Shown: positions 38,871 through 46,875, counted from the first letter of the stretch. The stretch is 46,875 nucleotides of DNA from Desulfocapsa sp. (GCA_022712975.1 JAFLJO010000073.1:1-46875); one strand, 5' to 3'. Notes: generated by a model from the letters alone, not told the origin. Translations and numbers: made by a program.

Positions 38871-39911
38871 ATGGCAGATGTAGTTATGCCCACACCCAAA
38901 GAACAGTTGATGGCAGCCATCGCACCGGAAGTTGCAAAGATTGAGCAAAGTATGCGTGAGGATTTGCAGGAAGCCACTGCTGGTGCAGATCCGCTTTTAA
39001 GTGAAGTTCTCAACTACGGGGTCTTTAATGGTGGGAAACGCCTTCGTCCTTTGTTGCTTGTCCTGGCAGCACGTCTCTGTGGCCTCAGTTCAAGAAACAA
39101 AAAAAACAAAAATAAAAACAAAATATATAAACTGGCCATTGCTTTTGAATATCTCCATGGGGCAACTCTTTTTCATGATGATGTTATTGATCGTGGAGAT
39201 ATGCGCCGTGGAAAACCCTCAGTCAATAAGGAATTTGGTGCAATTGCAGCGATTCTTGGTGGTGATTTTCTTCATTCCCGTTCCATGGCTCTTGTTGGGG
39301 AGTACGGTGGGATTGATGCGCTTAAAATTTTTTGTCAGGCTACAAATGCAATGGTAGATGGCGAATTTCTCCAGCTTCGCAATGCACAAAATTATAACGT
39401 ATCTGAAGATGATTATTTTGCAGCAATAAAGGGGAAAACTGCACTGCTTATTGCTGCTACCTGTGAGATAGGAGCACTTGCTATGGGAGCAATACATACC
39501 CAGCAGCAAGCCTTGGGCGAATATGGATTAAGTCTTGGCACAGCATTTCAGATTATAGATGATTTACTTGATTACCAGGGAGATGCCACTCAAACAGGTA
39601 AAGCGGTCGGAAATGATTTTCAGGAAGGCAAGATGACCCTTCCTCTTATTCTTGCCCTCAGTACTGCAAATGGTGAGGACAGGGAAAGGCTGCTTTTTCT
39701 TCTTGGAAATGAAAGTGGTCGTCAGGAAGGTTTTTCTGAAGTGTATGCGTTAATTGAAAAATATGATGGTTTTGTTGTAAGTCGAAGAAGAGCTGAATCC
39801 ATTGTTGCAGAAGCTGTTGCAGGATTGAGGGTATTTTCAGGTGATGAGTGCCGGCCGGTTCTTTCAGTTTTAAATGCGTTAGCACAGTACGTATTGGCAA
39901 GAAAAAAATAG
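38871..39911 (+). CDS. Trans-polyprenyl diphosphate synthase
   Basis: A 346-residue all-alpha isoprenyl synthase. The GGKRLRPLL segment near residue 52, the first Asp-rich motif FHDDVIDRGDMRRG (DDxxD) and the second IIDDLLDYQGD (DDxxD) are all present. The length and the residues around the first motif fit long-chain (octaprenyl/nonaprenyl-type, IspB-like) synthases that make the quinone side chain, rather than farnesyl synthase. It contains a local Asn/Lys-rich insertion (KNKNKNKIYK at about 78). Second gene of a likely three-gene run (helicase, synthase, deacetylase). Confidence 0.9.
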   Translation: MADVVMPTPKEQLMAAIAPEVAKIEQSMREDLQEATAGADPLLSEVLNYGVFNGGKRLRPLLLVLAARLCGLSSRNKKNKNKNKIYKLAIAFEYLHGATLFHDDVIDRGDMRRGKPSVNKEFGAIAAILGGDFLHSRSMALVGEYGGIDALKIFCQATNAMVDGEFLQLRNAQNYNVSEDDYFAAIKGKTALLIAATCEIGALAMGAIHTQQQALGEYGLSLGTAFQIIDDLLDYQGDATQTGKAVGNDFQEGKMTLPLILALSTANGEDRERLLFLLGNESGRQEGFSEVYALIEKYDGFVVSRRRAESIVAEAVAGLRVFSGDECRPVLSVLNALAQYVLARKK

Positions 39912-39921
39912 TTAAGAAACC

Positions 39922-40878
39922 ATGATTAGGAAAACCACTAAGAAAAAGGCAACAGTTGCACGCCGTAAAAATAAAAAGAAAAACAAAAAATCGTCTCTGA
40001 TTGCTGGAAAGATATTTTCTTTTCTAATTCTTATGGGACTTCTACTGTTTTCAATGGGAGCTGCAGGGTATGTAATCTTTTTTAGAACTGCTATTGCCCA
40101 TGGGGCATCTGTAGAAAAAGATAGTATCAATATAGCCTTTGAAGAACCTTATACAAATGTTCCCGAATTGCCTCCTGATATTCCAGCTGTTTTCGATTCG
40201 AGCCTACCGCTTGTTGCAATTATCATTGATGATATGGGGTATCATAAAGAGATAGGCAATCAACTACTTGCTCTTCCCATAAATGTGACCTTCTCATTTC
40301 TGGCTGCAGCACCTCATACAACAGAGCTTGAGGAAAAGGCTTTTCAGGCAGGACGGGCGATACTGTTACATCTGCCCATGGAGCCGAAGGGTAAAGAATG
40401 GGACCCGGGTCCTTACGCACTACTGCTTGGACAGAGTAAGGAAGAACAAAAGCGTTTGTTTTATCAGAACATCCAGGCTGTTCCTCATGCCGTTGGCGTA
40501 AACAATCATATGGGTTCATTGTATACCGAAGATCGAGCTGCAATGGATGATTTGATGGTGCTTTTACGTGAACAAGGTTTGTTTTTTGTGGATAGTTTCA
40601 CTACTGCAAAGAGCCAGGGGTTTGCTGCTGCCACTGCTGCTGGTGTACTTGCAGCAAGTCGTCATATCTTTCTCGATAATGTACGTTCCCAGGATAAAGT
40701 TTGTGAGCAACTGCAAAAATTGGTGAAAAGTGCAGAGAAGAATGGTTGGGCCATAGGAATTGGACATCCCAATGAAGCAACTCTTGCGGCTTTGACAAAT
40801 TGTCGGGGGAAATTATTGAAGCGTGTACGGCTGGTTAGTGTCCAAGAGCTGTTGATAAAGTTGAGCAAGCAACGTTGA
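39922..40878 (+). CDS. Divergent polysaccharide deacetylase family protein (YibQ-like)
   Basis: A 318-residue protein. A strongly basic N-terminus (KKKATVARRKNKKKNKKSS) precedes one membrane helix (about 28-55), so the domain is probably periplasmic. The deacetylase-like core has VAIIIDDMGYHKEI, LLHLPMEPKG, VGVNNHMGSLYTED and AIGIGHPNEATL, matching the 'divergent polysaccharide deacetylase' family. Metal-binding Asp/His residues are retained (DDMG, NNHMGS, GHP). Substrate unknown. It follows the polyprenyl synthase by 10 nt. Confidence 0.85.
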   Translation: MIRKTTKKKATVARRKNKKKNKKSSLIAGKIFSFLILMGLLLFSMGAAGYVIFFRTAIAHGASVEKDSINIAFEEPYTNVPELPPDIPAVFDSSLPLVAIIIDDMGYHKEIGNQLLALPINVTFSFLAAAPHTTELEEKAFQAGRAILLHLPMEPKGKEWDPGPYALLLGQSKEEQKRLFYQNIQAVPHAVGVNNHMGSLYTEDRAAMDDLMVLLREQGLFFVDSFTTAKSQGFAAATAAGVLAASRHIFLDNVRSQDKVCEQLQKLVKSAEKNGWAIGIGHPNEATLAALTNCRGKLLKRVRLVSVQELLIKLSKQR

Positions 40879-40900
40879 TAATTCCTTTGATATTTCAGAG

Positions 40901-40977
40901 CAACAAAGGCGCAGGCTGCTAGCCTATTCTAGCGGAGAGCCTGCTCTGTTGCTGGTTCAATCGTGTAGCTTGAACCC
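40901..40977. terminator. Double hairpin between convergent genes
   Basis: AGCAACAAAGGCGCAGGCT pairs with AGCCTGCTCTGTTGCT (40901-40954). Then GGTTCAATC-GTGTA-GCTTGAACC (40955-40977) forms a second hairpin, related to the MFS terminator at 30644. It lies between the convergent deacetylase and purH genes, so it probably terminates one or both. No long T-run. Confidence 0.65.
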
Positions 40978-40991
40978 CTTATTACTTGATG

Positions 40992-41014
40992 TTAGTGCTT
41001 AGTGCTTAGTGCTT
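40992..41014. repeat. 7-bp tandem repeat at the purH stop codon
   Basis: TTAGTGC repeated three times then TTA. On the minus strand this gives CAC TAA as the last codons of purH followed by further GCACTAA units, i.e. a spare set of stop codons. Slippage here would not change the protein. Confidence 0.8.
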
Positions 41015-42295
41015 AAAGGAGCGTTGTCCGGTAAACATCATAGCAACTTTTGGATCAGCTTCATTACAGGCGTTGATTATATCATAGTCACGCATGGAAC
41101 CGCCTGCCTGCAGAATTGCTGTGCATCCCTGATCAATTCCAACATCCGCACCATCTCTGAAAGGGAAGAAGGCATCGGAGATTATAACAGAGCCGGGGAG
41201 GTTTGCCCGATCTTCCTGGACTTTTGCGTCAATCGTCTTTTTTTCAGCCAGGTCTCGTTTACCTTGTGTGATTTCAAGACAAAGATCAGAATAGGGTATT
41301 TTGTGTTCATCAAAACAGAGGATATCAGCATATTTAATATATGCTTTATGGACTGCAATTTCAGCAACACCAACTCTATCCTGCTCACCCGTACCAATTC
41401 CAACAGTACAGCCATCTTTAATATAGAGAACAGAGTTTGAAGTTACTCCATGTTCAACAGCCCAGCCAAAGATCATGTCATCAATTTCACGTTGTGTGGG
41501 CTCTCTGTCACATTTGTAGCGTATATCTTTACGAGTGGCAGTGGCAGGTTGCAGGTCTGCTTTGGAGCGGATGGAGTTCACCGCGGATTGCTGGGCAATG
41601 ATTCCACCGTCAATAAGACTTTTAAAATCAACAAAACGGAATTTTTCAAAATCAGCCAGACGGTCAATCGCACTCATTTGAATAACCCGCAGGTTTTTTC
41701 GAGCTGCAAGAATTTCGAGGCTGCCTTCTTCAAAATCAGGGGCACAAACAACTTCGAGATAGTTTTCTGACATCATTCGAGCGGTATCATTATCAACTGA
41801 GCGGTTCATGATAACGGCTCCGCCAAAGGCTGCGATACGGTCACAGCGGTTTGCTTTATTATAGGCACTGGCAAGAGTGTCGCAGGTTGCAGCACCACAA
41901 GGATTATTGTGTTTGAGTATAACGGCAGCTGGTTTGTCGGTCAGATATTTTATAATATTGAGTCCGTTATCAACATCTGTAAGATTGATTTTCCCGGGAT
42001 GTTTTCCAACCTGCAGCATATCCTCAACAGGAATTGCAGAGACAAGACCATTGCCTGGTTCGATAAACTTACAGCCACCAAGAGTCAGGTTGCCGTTGAC
42101 CAGTTCATAGAGTGCTGCTTCCTGATCTGGATTTTCACCATAGCGGATACCGCGTTCATCAACTGATCCATCTTCCATATTGATTCCCCAGGTACGCTTG
42201 CGGTAGACCAGTTTCTGGTCTCCAAAGGAGATGGTCATATCAAGAGGAAAATTATCACCAAGAATGGTGGTGTACATTTTTTTAATATCACTCAT
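41006..42295 (-). CDS. purH: Stand-alone AICAR transformylase (PurH C-terminal type)
   Basis: A 429-residue protein covering only the AICAR formyltransferase half of PurH: RYGENPDQEAALY, LKHNNPCGAA (the catalytic Lys-His pair), RIAAFGGAVIMNR and SDAFFPFRDG. The N-terminal IMP cyclohydrolase domain (MGS fold, about 200 residues) is absent. It transfers a formyl group from 10-formyl-tetrahydrofolate to AICAR, the penultimate step of IMP synthesis, so ring closure must be done by a separate enzyme. It is last in the leftward run after thiH (47-nt gap). The thiamin pyrimidine branch starts from AIR in the same purine pathway, which may explain the association. Confidence 0.9.
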   Translation of the reverse strand: MSDIKKMYTTILGDNFPLDMTISFGDQKLVYRKRTWGINMEDGSVDERGIRYGENPDQEAALYELVNGNLTLGGCKFIEPGNGLVSAIPVEDMLQVGKHPGKINLTDVDNGLNIIKYLTDKPAAVILKHNNPCGAATCDTLASAYNKANRCDRIAAFGGAVIMNRSVDNDTARMMSENYLEVVCAPDFEEGSLEILAARKNLRVIQMSAIDRLADFEKFRFVDFKSLIDGGIIAQQSAVNSIRSKADLQPATATRKDIRYKCDREPTQREIDDMIFGWAVEHGVTSNSVLYIKDGCTVGIGTGEQDRVGVAEIAVHKAYIKYADILCFDEHKIPYSDLCLEITQGKRDLAEKKTIDAKVQEDRANLPGSVIISDAFFPFRDGADVGIDQGCTAILQAGGSMRDYDIINACNEADPKVAMMFTGQRSFKH

Positions 42296-42342
42296 AATAA
42301 TTACTCAGTTCGAGTTAAAAGTTCGCAAAACAGGAGGTTGAC

Positions 42343-43461
42343 CTAATTGTCAGCAATCTGAAATCCGCAATCCCAATCTTTACACACAGGGTCGAAACCC
42401 TTTTCTCTGATCATTGTGCTGACCTCATCAAGAGATCGATGGTCACCAACACTAAATTGTTCCGCATCAACATCAACATCAATATCAGAATCTCCATAGC
42501 CACCCGGTGCTGTACACGATCCTGCCGAATATCGAGTTGGCCCAAGCCCAAGCATTCCATCGCGATATCGTGCTTCCTCTCTAGTGGAAACGATAAGACC
42601 CACATCCTGATCAAAGAGGCGCAGGGCAAAGATTAACTGGCTGAGATTTCTCTCGCTTACTCTTTCCAGGGGCTCAAATTCTCCGGTGGCTGGTCGCATA
42701 CGCGGGAAAGAAACTGTAAATGCAGTTGACCAGAATTTTGTGCGAAGCCAGTGAAGATGGTGACCAATAGCTAGTCCTTCGGCGCGCCAGTCGCCAAGAC
42801 CAAGGAGTGCACCAATACCAACCTCCCGCATTCCAGCCTCTGCAACCCTGGCAGGAGTTTCAAGGCGATAGTCATAGTCACGTTTTTTTCCGGACAAATG
42901 TACTTTTTTATAAAGATCACGGTCGTATGTTTCTTGATACACAGCAACAGCGGTAATTCCAGCCAGGAATAGACGATGGTAATGTTTTGTGGACATGGGT
43001 TGGATTTCTATGGAGACGGCAGCAAATTTATCTCGTAGCCTGAGGGCAATTGCCTCCATATATTCAACGTTCACCGCATTTTCAGCTTCCCCTGAAACCA
43101 GTAAAATATGCTGAAATCCGCGACCATGAAGAATCATCGCCTCTTTTTCAGCTTCTTCGAGCGTCAAACATTTACGTTTAATCAGGTTATCGGCGGAAAA
43201 ACCGCAATAGACACATCGATTGGTGCAGTAGTTGGAAAGATAGACAGGGGCGTATAACTGGGTTGTTTTGCCAAAACGGGCAAGAGTAATTTCTGAAGAC
43301 CTGGCAGCCATTTGTTGCAAATAAGGTTCAGCTGCTGGAGAGATTAACGCAGCAAGGTCATTAAGGTCAGGTCGTTTTGTGCTCAGTGCCTGTTTAACAT
43401 CTACAGTAGTGGCACATCTTATTTGCTTGCCAAGTTGTTTGAAATCAGGTGATTGAAACAT
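42343..43461 (-). CDS. thiH: 2-iminoacetate synthase ThiH
   Basis: A 372-residue radical SAM enzyme. Cys79-x3-Cys83-x2-Cys86 (NYCTNRCVYCGFS) binds the 4Fe-4S cluster. The LLVSGEAE, IEIQPM and ALLGLGDWR segments and the ThiH-type C-terminus (CTAPGGYGDS) follow. It cleaves tyrosine to dehydroglycine (2-iminoacetate) plus p-cresol for thiazole synthesis in anaerobes. The ATG at 43461 is preferred over starts at 43500 or 43614 because it lies one nt after the thiG stop (TGAcATG, coupled translation) and gives the family length. Confidence 0.93.
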   Translation of the reverse strand: MFQSPDFKQLGKQIRCATTVDVKQALSTKRPDLNDLAALISPAAEPYLQQMAARSSEITLARFGKTTQLYAPVYLSNYCTNRCVYCGFSADNLIKRKCLTLEEAEKEAMILHGRGFQHILLVSGEAENAVNVEYMEAIALRLRDKFAAVSIEIQPMSTKHYHRLFLAGITAVAVYQETYDRDLYKKVHLSGKKRDYDYRLETPARVAEAGMREVGIGALLGLGDWRAEGLAIGHHLHWLRTKFWSTAFTVSFPRMRPATGEFEPLERVSERNLSQLIFALRLFDQDVGLIVSTREEARYRDGMLGLGPTRYSAGSCTAPGGYGDSDIDVDVDAEQFSVGDHRSLDEVSTMIREKGFDPVCKDWDCGFQIADN

Positions 43462-43462
43462 G

Positions 43463-44245
43463 TCAGGCCAAGAATCCAAGATCGGAGGAGAGCTTGCCAT
43501 CAGCAGGGGATGATGCACTTGCCTGCTTACTTCTTTGTCCCATTCCAGCAACAAAGGCTGTCCGACCGGCTTCGACTGCTTTGGCAAATGCTGCGGCCAT
43601 GGCAACAGGATCACCTGCTATGGAGATTGCAGTATTTACAAGTACGGCATCGGCACCCATTTCCATGGCATAGGCTGCATGTGATGGGGCACCAATGCCG
43701 GCATCCACTACAACAGGGACACGCGCCTGTTCAATGATAATTGCAATCATGGAGTCTGTGAGTACACCCTGGTTTGTACCAATAGGTGAGCCAAGAGGCA
43801 TAACTGCTGCAGCTCCTGCATCTTGAAGTTTTAGTGCGAGGATGGGATCAGCATTCATATATGGAAGTACTATAAAACCATCTTTGACAAGCTTCTCGGT
43901 TGCGAGCAAGGTTTCAACAGGATCAGGCAACAGCGTTCGTGGGTCAGGAGTAACTTCAAGTTTGAGCCATGATGAACCAGAAGCTGCACGGGCAAGATGG
44001 GCCAGGCGTATGGCTTCATTTGCATTTCTTGCACCGGATGTATTTGGCAGAAAAATGTACTCACGAACGCTTAGAGCCTTCATGATATCATCCTCAGGAT
44101 TGTCAAGATTCACACGGCGCAGTGCCACGGTGACCATTTGACACTCAGATGCTGCAATGGCATCAGCCATAACAGAGGATGAAGAGAATTTTCCTGTCCC
44201 AAGAAAAAGTCGGGACTTAAATTCTGTCCCTGCGATGGTCAGCAT
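43463..44245 (-). CDS. thiG: Thiazole synthase ThiG
   Basis: A 260-residue TIM-barrel enzyme. It starts [20 protein letters not shown], the conserved family start. The Schiff-base Lys is in SSWLKLEV and the phosphate-binding segments are [12 protein letters not shown] and [13 protein letters not shown]. It condenses dehydroglycine, DXP and the ThiS thiocarboxylate into the thiazole phosphate. The start at 44245 follows the thiS stop by one nt (TGAtATG), and the GGAGG ribosome-binding site is formed by the Gly codons at the end of thiS. Confidence 0.95.
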   Translation of the reverse strand: MLTIAGTEFKSRLFLGTGKFSSSSVMADAIAASECQMVTVALRRVNLDNPEDDIMKALSVREYIFLPNTSGARNANEAIRLAHLARAASGSSWLKLEVTPDPRTLLPDPVETLLATEKLVKDGFIVLPYMNADPILALKLQDAGAAAVMPLGSPIGTNQGVLTDSMIAIIIEQARVPVVVDAGIGAPSHAAYAMEMGADAVLVNTAISIAGDPVAMAAAFAKAVEAGRTAFVAGMGQRSKQASASSPADGKLSSDLGFLA

Positions 44246-44246
44246 A

Positions 44247-44447
44247 TCAGCCGCCTCCAACAAATCGTATTATTTCCACCTGGTCGCCTTCAACAAGTTT
44301 TGCTGAATGATAGGAGTCAGGTTGGATGATTATAGTATTTAACTCAACAACAACCGTTTCAGGAGGGAGTTGCAACGTTTTTAGTAAGTCTGTAACGCTG
44401 AATATGTCCTGAAATACTTTGTTGCTGCCGTTTACTGTGATATTCAT
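44247..44447 (-). CDS. thiS: Sulfur carrier protein ThiS
   Basis: A 66-residue beta-grasp protein ending in the essential Gly-Gly ([10 protein letters not shown]). The start MNITVNGS and the [15 protein letters not shown] core are typical. The C-terminal Gly is adenylated by ThiF and converted to a thiocarboxylate that supplies thiazole sulfur. The ATG at 44447 is chosen over one at 44480 because the extra N-terminal residues are Asn/Leu-rich and not part of the fold. Confidence 0.93.
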   Translation of the reverse strand: MNITVNGSNKVFQDIFSVTDLLKTLQLPPETVVVELNTIIIQPDSYHSAKLVEGDQVEIIRFVGGG

Positions 44448-44489
44448 GTAATTTTGTAAATTTTTTAAAAAATAATTCAATTGAAGCTT

Positions 44490-45296
44490 CTAGCGACCTT
44501 GTACATCTCCCAAAAGTATTCGTAGTGTCTGATTTGCCATGTGATGTGCTGCAATACCAACTCTTGGAGCCATCAACCCCATACCTGGCCGAGCCTCAGA
44601 AATTTCATCACCAACAATATAAATTCCTGGGTACAGTTTTTTTGTGAGCACAGTATTGTTATCACCAAAACCAGCCATGCCAGAAGAACCAACATAGGAA
44701 ACCTGCTTCATCCCGGTGAGAACTGAACGTAGTGTTGCAGCCTTCATCTCCGGATCATCAAAACATTCAATAAGGATATCAACCTTGCCAAAGAGTTGGG
44801 GTAATCGGGATTCTGTCAGCCGTTCATCAATGAGTTTCAGAGAAACTGAGGGATTCATTCGAAGAAGATTTTGCTGCAAAGCATGTGTCTTCAGCAACCC
44901 TATCTGGTCAACAAAATAATGCTGCCGATTGAGGTTACTTGGCTCCACAACATCATAGTCGGATAAGAGCATCTTGCCAATACCGATTTTAGCCATAGCA
45001 CCAGCAACAGCAGAGCCCAAGCCGCCAAGTCCAAGGATTGCAATAGTTGATGCTCTGATTTTCTTTTGGATGCCTGGTGTATGTCTTGCTGTGAGCAGGG
45101 CATCGATTTCATCAGATGTGGGGATGACACCTTTTTGTATAAGAGAGCAGGAATCGCCATCATTAATCTGTGTATTTGCCTGTACTGGAAATCCATTCAG
45201 AATAAAGATGTCGGCGGCGGGAGTATGAGCGGCAGCCAGATCTGCCATAGTGAGCCCTTTATAAAAAGGAATTGTTTGTTCGTTAACTAAAATCAT
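44490..45296 (-). CDS. thiF: ThiS adenylyltransferase ThiF with N-terminal ThiS-like domain
   Basis: A 268-residue E1-like protein. Residues 1-58 (MILVNEQTIPFYKGLTMADL...) form a second beta-grasp, ThiS-like domain without a terminal Gly-Gly, followed by the E1 domain: nucleotide loop ILGLGGLGSAVAGAMAKIGIG, SDYDVVEPSNLNRQ, and Cys in LIECFDDPEMK. The zinc Cys pairs of E. coli ThiF are not visible. The E1 domain activates the ThiS C-terminus. The N-terminal domain is known in anaerobe-type ThiF proteins; its role is unclear. First of the thi genes, 20 nt after glmU. Confidence 0.88.
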   Translation of the reverse strand: MILVNEQTIPFYKGLTMADLAAAHTPAADIFILNGFPVQANTQINDGDSCSLIQKGVIPTSDEIDALLTARHTPGIQKKIRASTIAILGLGGLGSAVAGAMAKIGIGKMLLSDYDVVEPSNLNRQHYFVDQIGLLKTHALQQNLLRMNPSVSLKLIDERLTESRLPQLFGKVDILIECFDDPEMKAATLRSVLTGMKQVSYVGSSGMAGFGDNNTVLTKKLYPGIYIVGDEISEARPGMGLMAPRVGIAAHHMANQTLRILLGDVQGR

Positions 45297-45316
45297 GCTG
45301 AAATTAAAATGTTAAA

Positions 45317-46333
45317 TCAACATTTTACGCTATATGGTTTGATGATTGAATTATCAGGAATTTCACAATTGGAGAGGCAGCAGTAAGGATTGATAGTACA
45401 TAACTCACCAAGGGTAACATTGTGCATAATGGCGCCGGCCTGAATGTCGCAGCCAGACTCTATTGTAGAACACCCTGTAATTGCCACCCCGGGGTGAATG
45501 GTAACATCCTTTGCCAGTGTAGAGCCGGGAGAAATTTGAATAGTTTCAGGACTAATCATTGTGACACCTTCAGCCATTAGAGCACAATTTCTTCTCATCT
45601 GAAGCTCATGGTGAGCTTTGGAAAGCTCAAGGCGGGAGTTCACTCCAAGTACATCCTGAGAATCAGGATTCACAAATTTATGAACTGGAAGGTTTTCGGA
45701 TACAGCTTGGGATACAATATCAGTAAGGTATACTTCTCCCTGACTATTATCTGAATCAATATTTTTAAGGTGTGAAAAGAGAAAGCTGGTGTCAATACAG
45801 TAAATACCAGCATTAATTTCCTGTATGTTCTTTTGAGTATAATCTGCATCTTTTTCTTCAACAATTGATAGAACGGTTCCCTTATTATCACTGATGATTC
45901 GACCGTAATGAGTTGGATTGTCGAGTGTGGTTGTCATAACTGTAAGGGTTGAACTTTGGGAACGATGCTGGACAACCATTTCCTGGAGGGTTTCAAATTG
46001 AATGAGAGGGGTGTCGCCACAGAGGATCATGACGCAACCTTCCATTTTTTTTATGGCCGATTCTGCACAAAGAACAGCATGGCCAGTTCCTAGTTGTTCT
46101 TCCTGAACAACTAACTCAATGGGGAAATCAGATAAACTTTCCTCGACAATTTCTTTTTGGTGTCCAACTATAACAATAGTCTGTGTAGCTTGTAAGGCAG
46201 TAGTTGCATGAAGAACATGGTGAACCATTGGCGCATAAAAAACTTCATGCAGGACTTTTGCTTTATTTGATCTCATTCTTGTGCCTTTCCCGGCAGCAAG
46301 GATAACTAGATAGAGTGGTGAATTATCAGACAT
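45317..46333 (-). CDS. glmU: Short GlmU-type N-acetylglucosamine-1-phosphate uridyltransferase
   Basis: A 338-residue protein. The nucleotidyltransferase half is complete: LAAGKGTRMRSNKAKVLHEV, QEEQLGTGHAV, LCGDTPL, VEEKDA, NAGIY and GEVYLTDIV. Only about 3 turns of the left-handed beta-helix follow (residues 265-330, hexad repeats ISPGSTLAKDVTIHPGVAIT). Full GlmU is about 450 residues and its helix carries acetyl-CoA and the catalytic His, which are missing here, so glucosamine-1-phosphate acetylation must be done elsewhere. Makes UDP-GlcNAc for cell wall and LPS. It appears to lead the leftward run into the thi genes. Confidence 0.88.
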   Translation of the reverse strand: MSDNSPLYLVILAAGKGTRMRSNKAKVLHEVFYAPMVHHVLHATTALQATQTIVIVGHQKEIVEESLSDFPIELVVQEEQLGTGHAVLCAESAIKKMEGCVMILCGDTPLIQFETLQEMVVQHRSQSSTLTVMTTTLDNPTHYGRIISDNKGTVLSIVEEKDADYTQKNIQEINAGIYCIDTSFLFSHLKNIDSDNSQGEVYLTDIVSQAVSENLPVHKFVNPDSQDVLGVNSRLELSKAHHELQMRRNCALMAEGVTMISPETIQISPGSTLAKDVTIHPGVAITGCSTIESGCDIQAGAIMHNVTLGELCTINPYCCLSNCEIPDNSIIKPYSVKC

Positions 46334-46448
46334 TTAAAACCTTTTATGTGAATGAGAAACAAAGAATAAGAGAGTAAAAAGTAGTAGCCTGAAAACGAAG
46401 GACTGTCAAGTACCATAGGGAAAAGAAAAAGATATAGTGAAACACACA

Positions 46449-46488
46449 AAAAAAGCCTCAATCAGAATAATCTGATTGAGGCTTTTTT
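46449..46488. terminator. Bidirectional terminator between rRNA operon and glmU
   Basis: AAAAAAGCCTCAATCAGA-ATAA-TCTGATTGAGGCTTTTTT: a long perfect stem with T-run on both strands. On the minus strand it ends the rRNA transcript, as it lies 30 nt beyond 5S. Confidence 0.95.
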
Positions 46489-46516
46489 GTCTCTATAAAA
46501 GAGAAAAAAAAAGAAA

Positions 46517-46630
46517 TCGGCGGTGACCTACTCTCCCACATAGTTGCCCATGCAGTACCATCGGCGCAAAAGAGCTTAACTACCGTGTTCGGAATGGGAA
46601 CGGGTGGATCCTCTTTGCTGTTGCCACCGA
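46517..46630 (-). rRNA. rrf: 5S rRNA
   Basis: The reverse complement reads TCGGTGGCAACAGCAAAGAG ... GTAGGTCACCGCCGA. Conserved blocks are present: CCCGTTCCCATTCCGAACAC, the loop-E/helix IV region and CGATGGTACTGC. Terminal stem TCGGTGGC/GTCACCGCCGA. About 114 nt; ends may be off by a few bases. Confidence 0.95.
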
Positions 46631-46783
46631 TAAAAGCTCGGTTTGCGGTTTGGGGTTTTAGGTTTTCGGTAAGGACTAAAGACCAGGTCTTTAACCGTAT
46701 ACCGAAAACCGCACACCTAATACCGCGTAGTAAGATCGATAATCGAATAGTAGAGTATTCAGTAGCGTCTTAATCAAAAAAAA
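46631..46783. other. 23S-5S rRNA spacer with paired segments
   Basis: No tRNA. GGTTTTCGGTA (about 46652) pairs with TACCGAAAACC (about 46700) around GACTAAAGACCAGGTCTTTAAC, giving a long hairpin that could be a processing site for the rRNA precursor. Confidence 0.55.
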
Positions 46784-46875
46784 TGAATAAGCCGCACGGC
46801 TTATTAGTATCAGTTAGCTCCATCTGTTACCAGACTTCCACACCTGACCTATCAACGTTGTAGTCTTCAACGAGC
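46784..46875 (-). rRNA. rrl: 23S rRNA, 3' end (partial)
   Basis: The reverse complement ends GAGCTAACTGATACTAATAA GCCGTGCGGCTTATTC and begins GCTCGTTGAAGACTACAACG, the highly conserved 3'-terminal region of bacterial 23S rRNA. The rest lies beyond the right edge. Transcribed leftward, upstream of 5S. Confidence 0.95.

Noticed and set aside
40992..41014. CRISPR-like repeat
   Set aside because: Three adjacent 7-bp units without spacers; a simple tandem repeat. No CRISPR array was seen in the window.
45297..45316. Possible TPP riboswitch upstream of the thi genes
   Set aside because: Only 20 nt separate glmU and thiF, and no THI-box (CTGAGA...) pattern was found there or upstream of glmU.

Overview
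The window reads as chromosomal DNA of a Gram-negative anaerobe. The most likely source is a Desulfobulbales-type member of Desulfobacterota (sulfate-reducer or sulfur-disproportionator relatives). This is an inference from the mix of genes: a porin ending in Phe, a PBP1B-type peptidoglycan synthase, a DUF721/DciA-like protein, a short GlmU, a stand-alone AICAR transformylase, a cysteine synthase/cysteinyl-tRNA synthetase fusion, and a radical-SAM/ketosynthase lipid locus. No sequence search was run.

Layout. (1) Positions 1-6975: a lipid or polyketide-type locus. A leftward operon runs from about 6184 to beyond the left edge: FabA/FabZ-like dehydratase, acyl carrier protein, two radical SAM enzymes, two ketosynthases with complete Cys-His-His triads, a YbgC-like thioesterase and a PKS-type dehydratase cut by the edge. 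A methyltransferase is divergent. The parts list resembles ladderane/aryl-polyene-type clusters; the product is unknown. (2) 7002-9314: a NatAB-like ABC exporter that looks Bacteroidota-derived. (3) 9415-14421: a mobile-DNA patch between exact 31-bp inverted repeats, with a U32 iron-sulfur-type protein, group II intron-like fragments, a RelE-type toxin-antitoxin (TA) pair, an IS110 transposase and a DUF721 protein. (4) 14594-20177: the CysK-CysRS fusion, tRNA-Arg(TCT), a small lipoprotein and PBP1B.

(5) 20690-25612: a run of same-strand small modules separated by attC-like inverted repeats. These are a second copy of the RelE-type TA, broken and intact hypotheticals, a C5-methyltransferase/endonuclease pair and BrnTA. 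No integrase is present, so this looks like a cassette array without integrase (CALIN-like). A REP/RAYT remnant follows. (6) 26192-30631: an FG-GAP repeat protein, a porin and an MFS exporter. (7) 30822-34907: a defence/addiction island with a RelE-type pair, DarTG, a HigBA-like pair and a RelB-like pseudogene. Much of it lies between 105-bp direct repeats copied from the 3' end of the neighbouring sensor-kinase gene. (8) 34821-46333: conserved chromosome: response-regulator/histidine kinase, DinG-family helicase, polyprenyl synthase, divergent polysaccharide deacetylase, and a leftward glmU-thiF-thiS-thiG-thiH-purH run. (9) 46517-46875: the end of an rRNA operon (5S and the 3' end of 23S, minus strand).

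The points most worth following are the two-ketosynthase/two-radical-SAM locus, the CysK-CysRS fusion whose HIGH and KMSKS signatures are both altered, the attC-like cassette run, and the direct-repeat-bounded addiction island.
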